From: Thermoplasmata archaeon
GTDB taxonomy: Archaea > Thermoplasmatota > Thermoplasmata > Thermoplasmatales > Thermoplasmataceae
Direction: 5' to 3'
Length of the DNA stretch: 5,714 nucleotides
Assembly (NCBI GenBank): GCA_021835185.1
Contig: JAKBQO010000101.1
Location: 1 to 5,714 of the forward strand
The notes under the pieces are model-generated. The model searched no databases. It was not told where the DNA came from and was given only the letters and a program-made list of their open reading frames with translations. Positions 1 to 5,501 of this stretch are shown here, piece by piece. The position numbers and the translations under genes are program-made. Each line of letters opens with the position of its first letter. Within the stretch, counting starts at the first letter, position 1.

Positions 1-46
1 ATCTTCCTACTTTTAATTCCCTAACTTCAGCTTCTGTCCAGCTCAT
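1..46 (-). CDS. eif5a: Translation initiation factor aIF5A, N-terminal fragment
   Basis: Only the first 15 codons are inside the window, reading MSWTEAEVRELKVGR, and the next codon begins with T, so Tyr is possible. The pattern E-x-R-E-L-K-x-G-R-(Y) matches the start of archaeal IF5A, where it opens the N-terminal SH3-like barrel and precedes the hypusine loop, which lies outside the window. aIF5A binds the ribosome and helps peptide-bond formation at difficult sequences such as polyproline, and it needs a deoxyhypusine or hypusine modification. The ATG at 46 follows an AAAGGAT stretch that could serve as a weak ribosome binding site, with a TATA-like tract further upstream (75-94). The gene is cut by the window edge, not truncated in nature. 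The family call rests on a short match, so it is likely rather than certain. Confidence 0.75.
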   Translation of the reverse strand, partial: MSWTEAEVRELKVGR

Positions 47-74
47 ATCTTATCCTTTGGTTAATATTTTAAGC

Positions 75-94
75 CTTTATATATTTTTATATCC
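75..94 (-). promoter_or_regulatory. Probable TATA region of the aIF5A gene
   Basis: On the minus strand this stretch reads GGATATAAAAATATATAAAG, which holds two overlapping TATA-like elements centred near 80 and 88. An archaeal start site about 25 bases downstream would fall near 54-63, giving a leader of roughly 8-17 bases. An 8-bp palindrome, CCATATGG (93-100), lies directly upstream and overlaps the place where the BRE would be, so it might be a regulator site. This is judged by position and composition only. Confidence 0.5.
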
Positions 95-124
95 ATATGG
101 TTATTTAGCATTGCATTCTGATAT

Positions 125-150
125 GGAAATAAAGTAGAAAGAATTAAAAG
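125..150 (-). terminator. T-rich tract, possible archaeal terminator
   Basis: Read on the minus strand, this 26-base stretch is mostly T (16 of 26) with no purine-rich interruption: CTTTTAATTCTTTCTACTTT and onward. It lies between the stop codon of the amidohydrolase gene (307) and the aIF5A promoter (75-94), which is where an arcS/amidohydrolase transcript would be expected to end. Archaeal termination commonly uses oligo-T tracts without a hairpin. No strong hairpin precedes it; the nearest is a small 5-bp one at 247-259. Confidence 0.3.
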
Positions 151-306
151 CTGCGCCTCATGTGTTTTATTTGGTAGATAATAGGGTTTTCATCACCACC
201 CGTTATATATTTACAATTAATGCAGGTAAATAGTATAAATAACTGGCCTGCTTTGCAGGGTTCTATATACTTTTAAGATTTTGAAAATAGTTCCGTATGA
301 CCGGAA

Positions 307-1557
307 TTATAAATAATTTAATCCACTGAAAAAAGACACTCCTGTTTTGCTAGAATCCTTCTTCATGATTATTTTTCCGTTTACCATTACCTGTTCCACA
401 TTCCCGGAATTTGCCGAAAATACAATGTTATTCACTATGTTAGAATCTGTATATGGCATTGTATTGTATTGCTCCATATCAAGCACAATAAGGTCTGCAA
501 GGTATCCTTCTTTTATTATTCCGATTGGTGCGTGCAATGCCATGCCTGCGTTCCTGGTTGCCATATCCAGTATCTGCTGTGATTTTACCGTATCAGCTGA
601 CCACCGGTCATTGTTAATTGATATTGCTGAATATTTCATTTCTTCGAACATGTTTAATGAGTTATTGCTTCCTGAACTATCTGTACCAAGAGAGATATTA
701 ACGCTGTTGGAAAGCAATTCAGGAACAGGTGCTATTCCGCCGGATGCCAGTTTGGCATTGCTTATAGAATTCCATGAAACAGATGTATTATATTTTGAAA
801 GCAGTTTGATTTCGTTTAATGTAATCCATACACAGTGTGCAGCAATGAGCTTATCAGACAGGAAACCTATGGAACCCAGATGCTCTACAGGCCTCTCATT
901 ATGGGTTTTTACAAAATCATATACCTCCTTTCTGGTTTCTGAAAGGTGTGTGTGCACCATAACATTGTACTTTTCAGAAAGTTCTTTCACACGGAAATAG
1001 TTCTCATCTGATGAAACATATATGCCCTGAATTCCTGCCATGGGGGTAACTGTGTCAGGATGCTTTTTCTTTATGAAAGATTCTGCATTTTTAACGGGGT
1101 CTCCTTTCTGTGTAGTAAACTCCTGATCGAGGGTTGCCCAGGCAAGAAAGCCGCGCATCCCGGTTTTTTCTACTGCTTTCTCAATTACATCCTCAGAATA
1201 ATATAAATCAACAAATGATGTAATTCCGGAGTTGATCATTTCATTCATGCCCAGCAGGCTTGAATTGTATATTCCCTCTTCAGTCCTCTGTGAATCAAGT
1301 TTTGATGTTTTATCAAGAAATTCAGAAAGAACCATATCATCAAGCAAACCCTTAAATCCACTCATCCCCACATGTGTGTGGGTATTTATGAACCCGGGCA
1401 GGATAACTTTGCCAGTGGCATCTATTTCATTGTCATGTGGAGGTTCTTCACTGCCAATATATGTTATTTTATTGCCATCTACAAGTATGTTGGCGTGCAG
1501 GATATCTCTGTTGTCGTTTTCAGTGATTATTGTTCCATTCCTGATCAGAATACTCAT
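307..1557 (-). CDS. Metal-dependent amidohydrolase, MTA/SAH deaminase-like subgroup
   Basis: This 416-residue protein has the layout of the amidohydrolase superfamily subgroup that holds MTA/SAH deaminases (MtaD/DadD), the TM0936 type. A small beta-sandwich start (MSILIRNGTIIT) leads into a TIM barrel, and the sandwich closes at the C-terminus (VEQVMVNGK). The mononuclear metal site is complete: H60 and H62 in NTHTH, H204 and E207 in HTHLSET, H241 in AAHC, and D293 in LGTD. The SNNSLNMFEEM stretch after D293 is also typical. A cytosolic hydrolytic deaminase of a purine-like or other ring amine is therefore likely. The exact substrate is doubtful, because residues that hold SAH in TM0936 are replaced (see findings). 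I chose the ATG at 1557 over an in-frame TTG at 1572, because MSILI is the normal family start. No Shine-Dalgarno motif is visible. The gap to arcS is 47 bases, so read-through from arcS or a weak local promoter are both possible. Confidence 0.85.
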   Translation of the reverse strand: MSILIRNGTIITENDNRDILHANILVDGNKITYIGSEEPPHDNEIDATGKVILPGFINTHTHVGMSGFKGLLDDMVLSEFLDKTSKLDSQRTEEGIYNSSLLGMNEMINSGITSFVDLYYSEDVIEKAVEKTGMRGFLAWATLDQEFTTQKGDPVKNAESFIKKKHPDTVTPMAGIQGIYVSSDENYFRVKELSEKYNVMVHTHLSETRKEVYDFVKTHNERPVEHLGSIGFLSDKLIAAHCVWITLNEIKLLSKYNTSVSWNSISNAKLASGGIAPVPELLSNSVNISLGTDSSGSNNSLNMFEEMKYSAISINNDRWSADTVKSQQILDMATRNAGMALHAPIGIIKEGYLADLIVLDMEQYNTMPYTDSNIVNNIVFSANSGNVEQVMVNGKIIMKKDSSKTGVSFFSGLNYL

Positions 1558-1604
1558 AGGGGATAATTTCAATATTATTAATAATCCTTTATTAAGAATA
1601 AATA

Positions 1605-3179
1605 TTACTTTTTAACTCCTGACCGGACCTTTACAGCAGCTCCATGATCCATATCTACCATAGCCCTTGATGGCATTAATGCCGTCCCGGTGCCACGCAA
1701 TTCATTTCCATATGTCATTACCACCTCATCGAAGGCCTTTATGTCCGTGGTGGCGTCGCGTATTCCCATAGCGTATACACTGGATGTGGGGTTAAAATCT
1801 TCAATTGAAACATTAAACTTATTGTTCTCCATGAAAAATTTGCCCGATTCATGGGTAATTGAAAAACGGCCAATAGATTCGTTATACACAAAAAGTATTT
1901 TGCCATCTTCAACAAGCATATCCTGATGAAAGCTATTTATCAGCTTTATCTTGGAAAGGTATGGCATGATCCATTCACCAAACTGAAATCTCAATATTGC
2001 CCGGTAATCGTCCAGCTTCTTTGCATACTCACTATCACCCGTTATTGTATCCTTTAAAACGGATGCCAGTTTCGCAATGTTGCCATCATCAGTAACCCTT
2101 CCCTCTATTATCTTTGAGTTTTCCGGAAGTGATTCCCGGATAAAATCCAGGTCTTCCGGTATGTATGCTATTATTTCTGAATAATTATTTTTCTTTATAT
2201 AACTGGAAATGAGGTTTTTCATCATGACTTTTTCATCCTCATACCATGTGCCGATTACCGGGATATCATAAAATCTTGCAGGATAACCGTTTTCTAGTTC
2301 ACGTGGCACAAGCCCGACAGGTGATGTTACTATCAGCTCATGGAGATATCGTCTATATTGCCAGATGCCTGCAAGTATTTTTTTATGGGTTTTTGAATCT
2401 GAATATGGCTTTTTTGCTGAGCAGGGGAGCAGAAGTGCAATGTTCCTGTGTTCCGGTTTTGTATATTCTGCTATTTTATTCCTGTAATAAGCTATATCAG
2501 GCCTGTTTAATGATTCGATTGAATTAGCCTGGATATATGGGGTCCTTGAAGGAAATACCTGGGAAAACTCATTATAATATTTTGTATCTGCTATTCTTAA
2601 AATTTCAAGGGCTTTCCCTGATATTGCAATTTTTTCAACAATTTCACGCAATGTGCCATCCCTGGTAGCCAGAAAAATTGAGTCCAGGATGGATTCAGCG
2701 AATTTTATATTTTCTTCCAGCGGATTATAATCAACCTGTGTTTTTCCAGCAACAGTATATTTTAAATTCTCCTGGCTTTCTTTCCTTATATACAGGTCAT
2801 CAAAAATATTGATTCCTAAATATGATAGTACAGGCAGTAGATAAGGGTCAGAAATTCCCTGCAGATAAAACATTTTTTTAAATCCGTACTTCTTCCTTAA
2901 TTCCATTATAAATGCAATAAGGCGGGCTGGCCTCTGTATAAGTTCCAGGCCATTGTATATTATAACCATTTCATTTCCTTCGATAACTTTTTCACCGCCG
3001 AGGAAAGATGGATAATATATCTTCCTGGAAAATTTCTCCCCTAGAATTTCTATACTATCCTTATCGTTTTTATAATCATTTGAAAATGTGTTAATTAAAA
3101 GTGGGAATCTTCTGCCATTTCTGTACCCTGTCCATGTAAATCCCATTACATATTGCTTATCGTTTATCTTTTCAGACAT
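1605..3179 (-). CDS. arcS: Archaeosine synthase ArcS (TgtA2)
   Basis: This 524-residue protein makes archaeosine (G+) at position 15 in the D-loop of tRNA. ArcS acts after TgtA has inserted preQ0; in current models it attaches lysine to the nitrile, and a radical-SAM partner (RaSEA) finishes the reaction. The hallmark is PCSAKKPYSDSKTH at residues 252-265, followed by TSPVGLVPRELE (285-296) and YDIPVIGTW (304-312), all characteristic of this family. The N-terminal ~240 residues are a diverged TGT-like half with no recognisable transglycosylase catalytic motif, as expected for ArcS. A C-terminal PUA RNA-binding domain covers about residues 445-524 and ends in GAAVKVRSGVKK. The length is a little under the 570-580 residues I recall for methanogen relatives, mainly at the N-terminus. 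The ATG at 3179 sits about 25 bases after a good TATA box, so the mRNA is probably leaderless. The amidohydrolase gene follows after 47 bases. Confidence 0.9.
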   Translation of the reverse strand: MSEKINDKQYVMGFTWTGYRNGRRFPLLINTFSNDYKNDKDSIEILGEKFSRKIYYPSFLGGEKVIEGNEMVIIYNGLELIQRPARLIAFIMELRKKYGFKKMFYLQGISDPYLLPVLSYLGINIFDDLYIRKESQENLKYTVAGKTQVDYNPLEENIKFAESILDSIFLATRDGTLREIVEKIAISGKALEILRIADTKYYNEFSQVFPSRTPYIQANSIESLNRPDIAYYRNKIAEYTKPEHRNIALLLPCSAKKPYSDSKTHKKILAGIWQYRRYLHELIVTSPVGLVPRELENGYPARFYDIPVIGTWYEDEKVMMKNLISSYIKKNNYSEIIAYIPEDLDFIRESLPENSKIIEGRVTDDGNIAKLASVLKDTITGDSEYAKKLDDYRAILRFQFGEWIMPYLSKIKLINSFHQDMLVEDGKILFVYNESIGRFSITHESGKFFMENNKFNVSIEDFNPTSSVYAMGIRDATTDIKAFDEVVMTYGNELRGTGTALMPSRAMVDMDHGAAVKVRSGVKK

Positions 3180-3197
3180 AGGGTGTTATTAAAACAG

Positions 3198-3210
3198 ATT
3201 ATATATACTT
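3198..3210 (-). promoter_or_regulatory. TATA box of arcS, leaderless start
   Basis: On the minus strand this reads AAGTATATATAAT, an excellent archaeal TATA box, inside the 37-base gap between the lsm stop (3217) and the arcS ATG (3179). Its centre lies about 25 bases from the A of the ATG, so transcription should begin at or within a base or two of the start codon. No Shine-Dalgarno motif is present, which fits a leaderless mRNA. arcS can therefore be transcribed independently of the csl4-lsm operon. Confidence 0.6.
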
Positions 3211-3216
3211 TAGAAA

Positions 3217-3432
3217 TTATTTTGTGGTAATTCTTACCACGTTGCTTCCACGTATAATGACTTTTCCAATTTTTCTCTGGACTTCACCATTTTCCTCTGC
3301 ATCATCCAGCGTCATATTCATGTACTCATCATACCCTGCAAGTATCCCTACAAGTGACCTGTTGTCCTTCAATAAGAGCGTAACTTTTTTATTTAAATTT
3401 TCTTCAAGCATTTTCATCGGTAATGTTGCCAT
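3217..3432 (-). CDS. Archaeal Sm-like RNA-binding protein (Lsm/SmAP)
   Basis: This 71-residue protein is a single Sm fold that should assemble into a six- or seven-membered ring binding U-rich RNA. The Sm1 motif ends in GYDEYMNMTLDDAEE (residues 33-47) and the Sm2 motif is KVIIRGSNVVRI (57-68). The uridine pocket residues are visible: N39, R61 and an aromatic Y37 where many archaeal homologues have His. The reading frame extends to a GTG at 3441, but I prefer the ATG at 3432. It gives the normal family N-terminus (MATLPMKMLEENL) and sits 5 bases after a GGTGA ribosome binding site, which the longer start would consume. The gene is the last of the csl4 operon, directly after the coiled-coil gene. 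In many euryarchaea lsm is followed by the ribosomal protein L37e gene; here the next gene is arcS, behind its own promoter. Confidence 0.93.
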   Translation of the reverse strand: MATLPMKMLEENLNKKVTLLLKDNRSLVGILAGYDEYMNMTLDDAEENGEVQRKIGKVIIRGSNVVRITTK

Positions 3433-3437
3433 TTTAT

Positions 3438-3442
3438 TCACC
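3438..3442 (-). promoter_or_regulatory. Ribosome binding site that fixes the lsm start
   Basis: GGTGA on the minus strand matches the anti-Shine-Dalgarno end of archaeal 16S rRNA and lies 5 bases before the ATG at 3432. Its first G is the last base of the TAG stop of the upstream small gene. Terminating ribosomes would therefore sit on the lsm initiation site, which suggests translational coupling. It also overlaps, and so argues against, the GTG at 3441 as a start. Confidence 0.6.
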
Positions 3443-3600
3443 TAATTATATTCATCTTCGTCGCTAAACTGGTCATCATGATCCATCATGACCTTTATCA
3501 ATCCGCCCAGAAGCTCTTTCATGCTATCTATTTCCTTTCTCATATCTTTAACTTCTCTTGAAAGCTCCTGAACATTTTTTGTTTTATCGGCTTCTTTCAT
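3442..3600 (-). CDS. Small coiled-coil protein with acidic tail, unknown function
   Basis: I do not recognise this 52-residue protein as a named family. It begins MKEADKTKNVQELSREV and is almost entirely charged helix. Hydrophobic residues fall at V10, L13, V17, M20, I24, M27, L31, L34 and M38, which is an unbroken 3-4 heptad spacing over more than four heptads, so it should form a coiled coil. A GG pair (32-33) interrupts the charge pattern, and the C-terminus is strongly acidic (DHDDQFSDEDEYN). There is no signal peptide, cysteine or membrane segment. The reality of the gene is supported by its place in the operon. Its AGGTG ribosome binding site lies 6 bases before the ATG; it overlaps the end of csl4 by 17 bases; and its TAG stop overlaps the lsm ribosome binding site. 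A role alongside the exosome or Lsm ring is a guess from context only. Confidence 0.75.
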   Translation of the reverse strand: MKEADKTKNVQELSREVKDMRKEIDSMKELLGGLIKVMMDHDDQFSDEDEYN

Positions 3601-4162
3601 AATTAACACCTGATATATTTATATTGCCATAATCCGGGGCAATTTTCCTCTGCTCTATTCTGCCACAATTTTTGCAATACAGTTTCCCATTATCTGCAAT
3701 GAGTTCACTCCTGCATACGGTACATCTGCCCTTAAGTACACCAAGCCCGGATTCAAATATAGTGGCATAAAGTGGCCTTGTGCTTACTATTTTTGCCCTT
3801 AATATGTCTCCAAGTGTAACAATATGGGAATACATTGTTTTGTTTGGAATTGGCAATTTTAGCCTTGCTTCCGTGGCCACAGGGACTATTGCCTTTCCCT
3901 TATCAACTCCAGAAACAAGTATTACTGCTTCCTTGTTAAGAATTTTTATTATTTTTCCATATACAATATCATATCTTCTTATAACTACTGCCTGTTTTTG
4001 TGTATCAACGGATATTACAAGTGATTTGTCATCCCTTGATACTTTTCCGAAAGCGGTGGCTATGATATTTCCGTCTATATCCTGTGTATTTCTACCTGAG
4101 AGGTATTCTTCCTCCTTTGCTATCACGTCGCCCGGAAATACTATGTCATTAACCTGTTCCAT
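3584..4162 (-). CDS. csl4: Exosome subunit Csl4 (RNA-binding cap protein)
   Basis: This 192-residue protein is the Csl4 cap subunit of the archaeal exosome, the Rrp41/Rrp42 ring that degrades RNA and adds tails to it. Three parts can be seen. The N-terminal domain starts with FPGDVIA (9-15). An S1-type OB fold covers about residues 62-140. A C-terminal zinc ribbon has C147-x2-C150 and C163-x2-C166. Csl4 sits on top of the ring and feeds RNA in, and in archaea it competes with Rrp4 for the position and helps recruit DnaG. The length is normal for the family. The ATG at 4162 has GAGGT 6 bases upstream. The gene leads a three-gene operon, overlapping the next frame by 17 bases. The Rrp41 and Rrp42 genes are not in this window. 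Confidence 0.93.
   Translation of the reverse strand: MEQVNDIVFPGDVIAKEEEYLSGRNTQDIDGNIIATAFGKVSRDDKSLVISVDTQKQAVVIRRYDIVYGKIIKILNKEAVILVSGVDKGKAIVPVATEARLKLPIPNKTMYSHIVTLGDILRAKIVSTRPLYATIFESGLGVLKGRCTVCRSELIADNGKLYCKNCGRIEQRKIAPDYGNINISGVNYERSR
3607..3611 (-). promoter_or_regulatory. Ribosome binding site of the coiled-coil gene, inside csl4
   Basis: AGGTG on the minus strand lies 6 bases before the ATG at 3600 and within the last codons of csl4. The motif and spacing match those of csl4 itself (GAGGT at 4169-4173, 6 bases before its ATG) and lsm. This shared arrangement is the main nucleotide-level evidence that the short frame is translated. Confidence 0.6.
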
Positions 4163-4222
4163 TTAATTACCTCTGTCATATTTTGCATTATACAATTGAA
4201 TTCCACTGTATATGTATTCTAT

Positions 4223-4236
4223 GATTTTATATTAAG
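4223..4236 (-). promoter_or_regulatory. Possible TATA box of the csl4-lsm operon
   Basis: On the minus strand this reads CTTAATATAAAATC, the best TATA-like element in the 109-base gap between ctaB and csl4. A start site about 25 bases downstream would give a leader near 40 bases, consistent with csl4 having a Shine-Dalgarno motif. A second candidate, TTGTATAATGC (4185-4195), would give an almost leaderless mRNA and so fits less well with that motif. Confidence 0.4.
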
Positions 4237-4271
4237 TAATTCATTTATTATTAATTTTTTGATTAGCACAA

Positions 4272-5165
4272 TCAGAAAAAACGGAATAAATTTAATACAC
4301 GCAACAGATTCAATATTATAACAAGAATAAATACAAATGTAAGATAGGGGGCAGTATAGACAAATAGCCGGAAAGATGTCTTTCTATCAGGTTTTTTTAT
4401 AAAATTATATGAGAATATTATTATTGGAATCGATAGAATTGCAACCGGTATTAGATATACCAGATTGTAAAGCCCCAGAAAATATGGTGTCAGTGAAAAT
4501 ACTATCAGCAACAGGGATGAAAATGAGATTGCAATAGCGGTTGACCTGTCTGAGTGGGTAACGGGGAACATAGGCACATTAGCTTTTTTATAGTCCTCCC
4601 TGTATCTATAGGCGAGGCTCCAGACATGTACCGGAATCCAGAACATGACCAGGAGGAACAATACCCACGGAAGCCAGGAAAAAGTGGATGTCACCGCATA
4701 CCAGCCTATAAGTACCGGAAAAGCTCCTGAAAAACCTCCGTAAATTATACTGTATGATGAAATCTTCTTGAGAAGGTAGCTGTAAATAAAAACATTATCT
4801 ACTATGCCAATTGCCATGAAAAGTGATGCTATAAACCTTCCAAATACAAGTAGGGTTAATACAGAAAATATGGCAAGTGAATAACCGAATATGAGTGCCC
4901 CCCTTCTTGTGATCTTTCCACTTGGAAGCGGCCTGTTTCTGGTTCTTTCCATTGTCGTATCCATTTCAAGGTCTATATAATTGGTTAAGCCTTCTGCGCC
5001 CATAGACCCTGCTGTTATAGCAACAATTGCAACAATTACCATCAATATATTTGTTAATGAAAAATGATTAATCGCCAGTATAGCCCCACCAAAGCCAATA
5101 AAAACAAGAAGCCACCATACCCGTGGTTTGGAGTATTCAATGTATAAAGCTATTTTACCGGACAT
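4272..5165 (-). CDS. ctaB: Protoheme IX prenyltransferase (heme O synthase)
   Basis: This 297-residue integral membrane protein of the UbiA superfamily transfers a prenyl chain to the 2-vinyl group of heme B to form heme O, the precursor of A-type hemes for terminal oxidases. The first Asp-rich motif is N62-x2-D65-x3-D69 followed by MERTRNRPLPSG (72-83), the CtaB/CyoE signature. The second is YRYREDYKKANVPMFPV (186-202), preceded by a W-P-V-H-V-W run. About nine hydrophobic segments can be seen, near residues 15-31, 38-55, 90-108, 110-128, 139-158, 163-181, 209-228, 233-251 and 268-290. Length is normal. The prenyl donor is not readable from sequence; some archaea use geranylgeranyl rather than farnesyl. 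The ATG at 5165 has no clear Shine-Dalgarno motif and lies shortly after a TATA box (within 5191-5206), so the leader should be very short. No oxidase gene is next to it here. Confidence 0.92.
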   Translation of the reverse strand: MSGKIALYIEYSKPRVWWLLVFIGFGGAILAINHFSLTNILMVIVAIVAITAGSMGAEGLTNYIDLEMDTTMERTRNRPLPSGKITRRGALIFGYSLAIFSVLTLLVFGRFIASLFMAIGIVDNVFIYSYLLKKISSYSIIYGGFSGAFPVLIGWYAVTSTFSWLPWVLFLLVMFWIPVHVWSLAYRYREDYKKANVPMFPVTHSDRSTAIAISFSSLLLIVFSLTPYFLGLYNLVYLIPVAILSIPIIIFSYNFIKKPDRKTSFRLFVYTAPYLTFVFILVIILNLLRVLNLFRFF

Positions 5166-5197
5166 TTACTTCTCATATGTATGTTAATCCTAAATAA

Positions 5198-5228
5198 ATA
5201 TATTAGGTGCTAAGGAAAACTAATATAT
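5198..5228. promoter_or_regulatory. Symmetrical divergent promoter: 9-bp inverted repeat of two TATA boxes
   Basis: ATATATTAG (5198-5206) and CTAATATAT (5220-5228) are perfect reverse complements separated by 13 bases. The left arm belongs to a minus-strand TATA element (TAATATATTTATTTA, 5191-5205) that suits ctaB, whose ATG is at 5165. The right arm is an equivalent plus-strand TATA element (CTAATATATAT) that would start transcription near 5250. The spacer GTGCTAAGGAAAA could hold back-to-back BREs or an operator. TATA function is inferred from composition and distance. Confidence 0.5.
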
Positions 5229-5273
5229 ATTCTGGAAATTGTCTTTAATGAGTGAGTTAATGGTGGTGTTTTT

Positions 5274-5426
5274 ATGCCATTACTTGCCTGCAGTAATTAT
5301 ATTAATTTAGCAGCATGATTATGCCGTACGCCCTCTTTCTGTGAAATGCTTGATCCGGAAGAAATTAGCTCCATATGCTGCAAATGTATACAGATATATG
5401 AAATAATGATGGAAATAAAATTGTAA
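5274..5426 (+). pseudogene. Short Cys-rich frame broken by one TGA, possible gene remnant
   Basis: From the ATG at 5274, preceded by GGTGGTG 5 bases upstream, the frame reads MPLLACSNYINLAA, meets TGA at 5316-5318, then stays open for 35 more codons (LCRTPSFCEMLDPEEISSIC, then a C-K-C, to TAA at 5424). A rightward TATA box (5220-5230) is suitably placed. A second, leaderless possibility is the ATG at 5248, giving 20 residues (MSELMVVF start, TAG at 5308); that frame joins the first only if the T run at 5269-5273 gains one base. The stretch may be a decayed small gene, two micro-ORFs, a leader RNA, or chance. I recognise no family, and a 25-codon frame is also open on the opposite strand, so coding evidence is weak. 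Confidence 0.2.
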
Positions 5427-5448
5427 TAATAATTCAAGCAATTGATTT

Positions 5449-5466
5449 TATTCATAATGCTGAATA
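5449..5466. promoter_or_regulatory. Dyad upstream of the right-hand gene, possible operator
   Basis: TATTCA and TGAATA are perfect 6-bp inverted arms around a 6-base spacer (TATTCATAATGCTGAATA). An overlapping dyad, ATAATG with CATTAT (5454-5459 and 5468-5473), shares the site. It lies about 25 bases upstream of the TATA box at 5491, where archaeal activators often bind. Such AT-rich dyads can arise by chance. Confidence 0.25.
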
Positions 5467-5490
5467 TCATTATAATGGCAAAAGATGAAA

Positions 5491-5501
5491 TGTTTATATA
5501 G
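5491..5501 (+). promoter_or_regulatory. TATA box of the right-hand gene, leaderless start
   Basis: TGTTTATATAG is a good archaeal TATA box with a purine-rich stretch (AAAAGATGAAA, 5480-5490) upstream as a possible BRE. Its centre is about 26 bases from the ATG at 5522, which predicts a leaderless mRNA and selects that ATG over the in-frame ATG at 5507, which lies too close to the box. Confidence 0.55.

Noticed and set aside
191..199. A perfect C-box-like GTGATGA on the minus strand, hinting at a C/D-box guide RNA
   Set aside because: No CUGA D or D' box occurs within the next 60 bases and there is no C'/D' pair, so the pattern is incomplete.
247..259. Small hairpin CCTGC-TTT-GCAGG followed by GGTTC, resembling part of a tRNA T arm
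   Set aside because: The stem is 5 bp with a 3-base loop, the TTCRA T-loop pattern fails, and no acceptor or anticodon stem can be drawn around it. It could at most help termination after the amidohydrolase gene.
347..1000. A 217-codon open frame on the plus strand opposite the amidohydrolase gene
   Set aside because: It lies wholly antisense to a well-matched enzyme gene, and its translation is rich in Ser, Ile and Cys with no recognisable motif. The same holds for the plus-strand frames at 1232-1615, 1690-1926, 2246-2527, 3224-3445 and 3780-4166, which mirror the codon pattern of the genes opposite.
1558..1572. TTG start five codons upstream for the amidohydrolase
   Set aside because: The extra residues MKLSP do not extend the first beta strand, no ribosome binding site precedes the TTG, and homologues normally start at the MSILI-type strand.
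5297..5374. A 25-codon minus-strand frame (starting MELISSGSS) in the divergent intergenic region
   Set aside because: No ribosome binding site or TATA box is suitably placed, and it is antisense to the short rightward frame; neither reading is convincing on its own.
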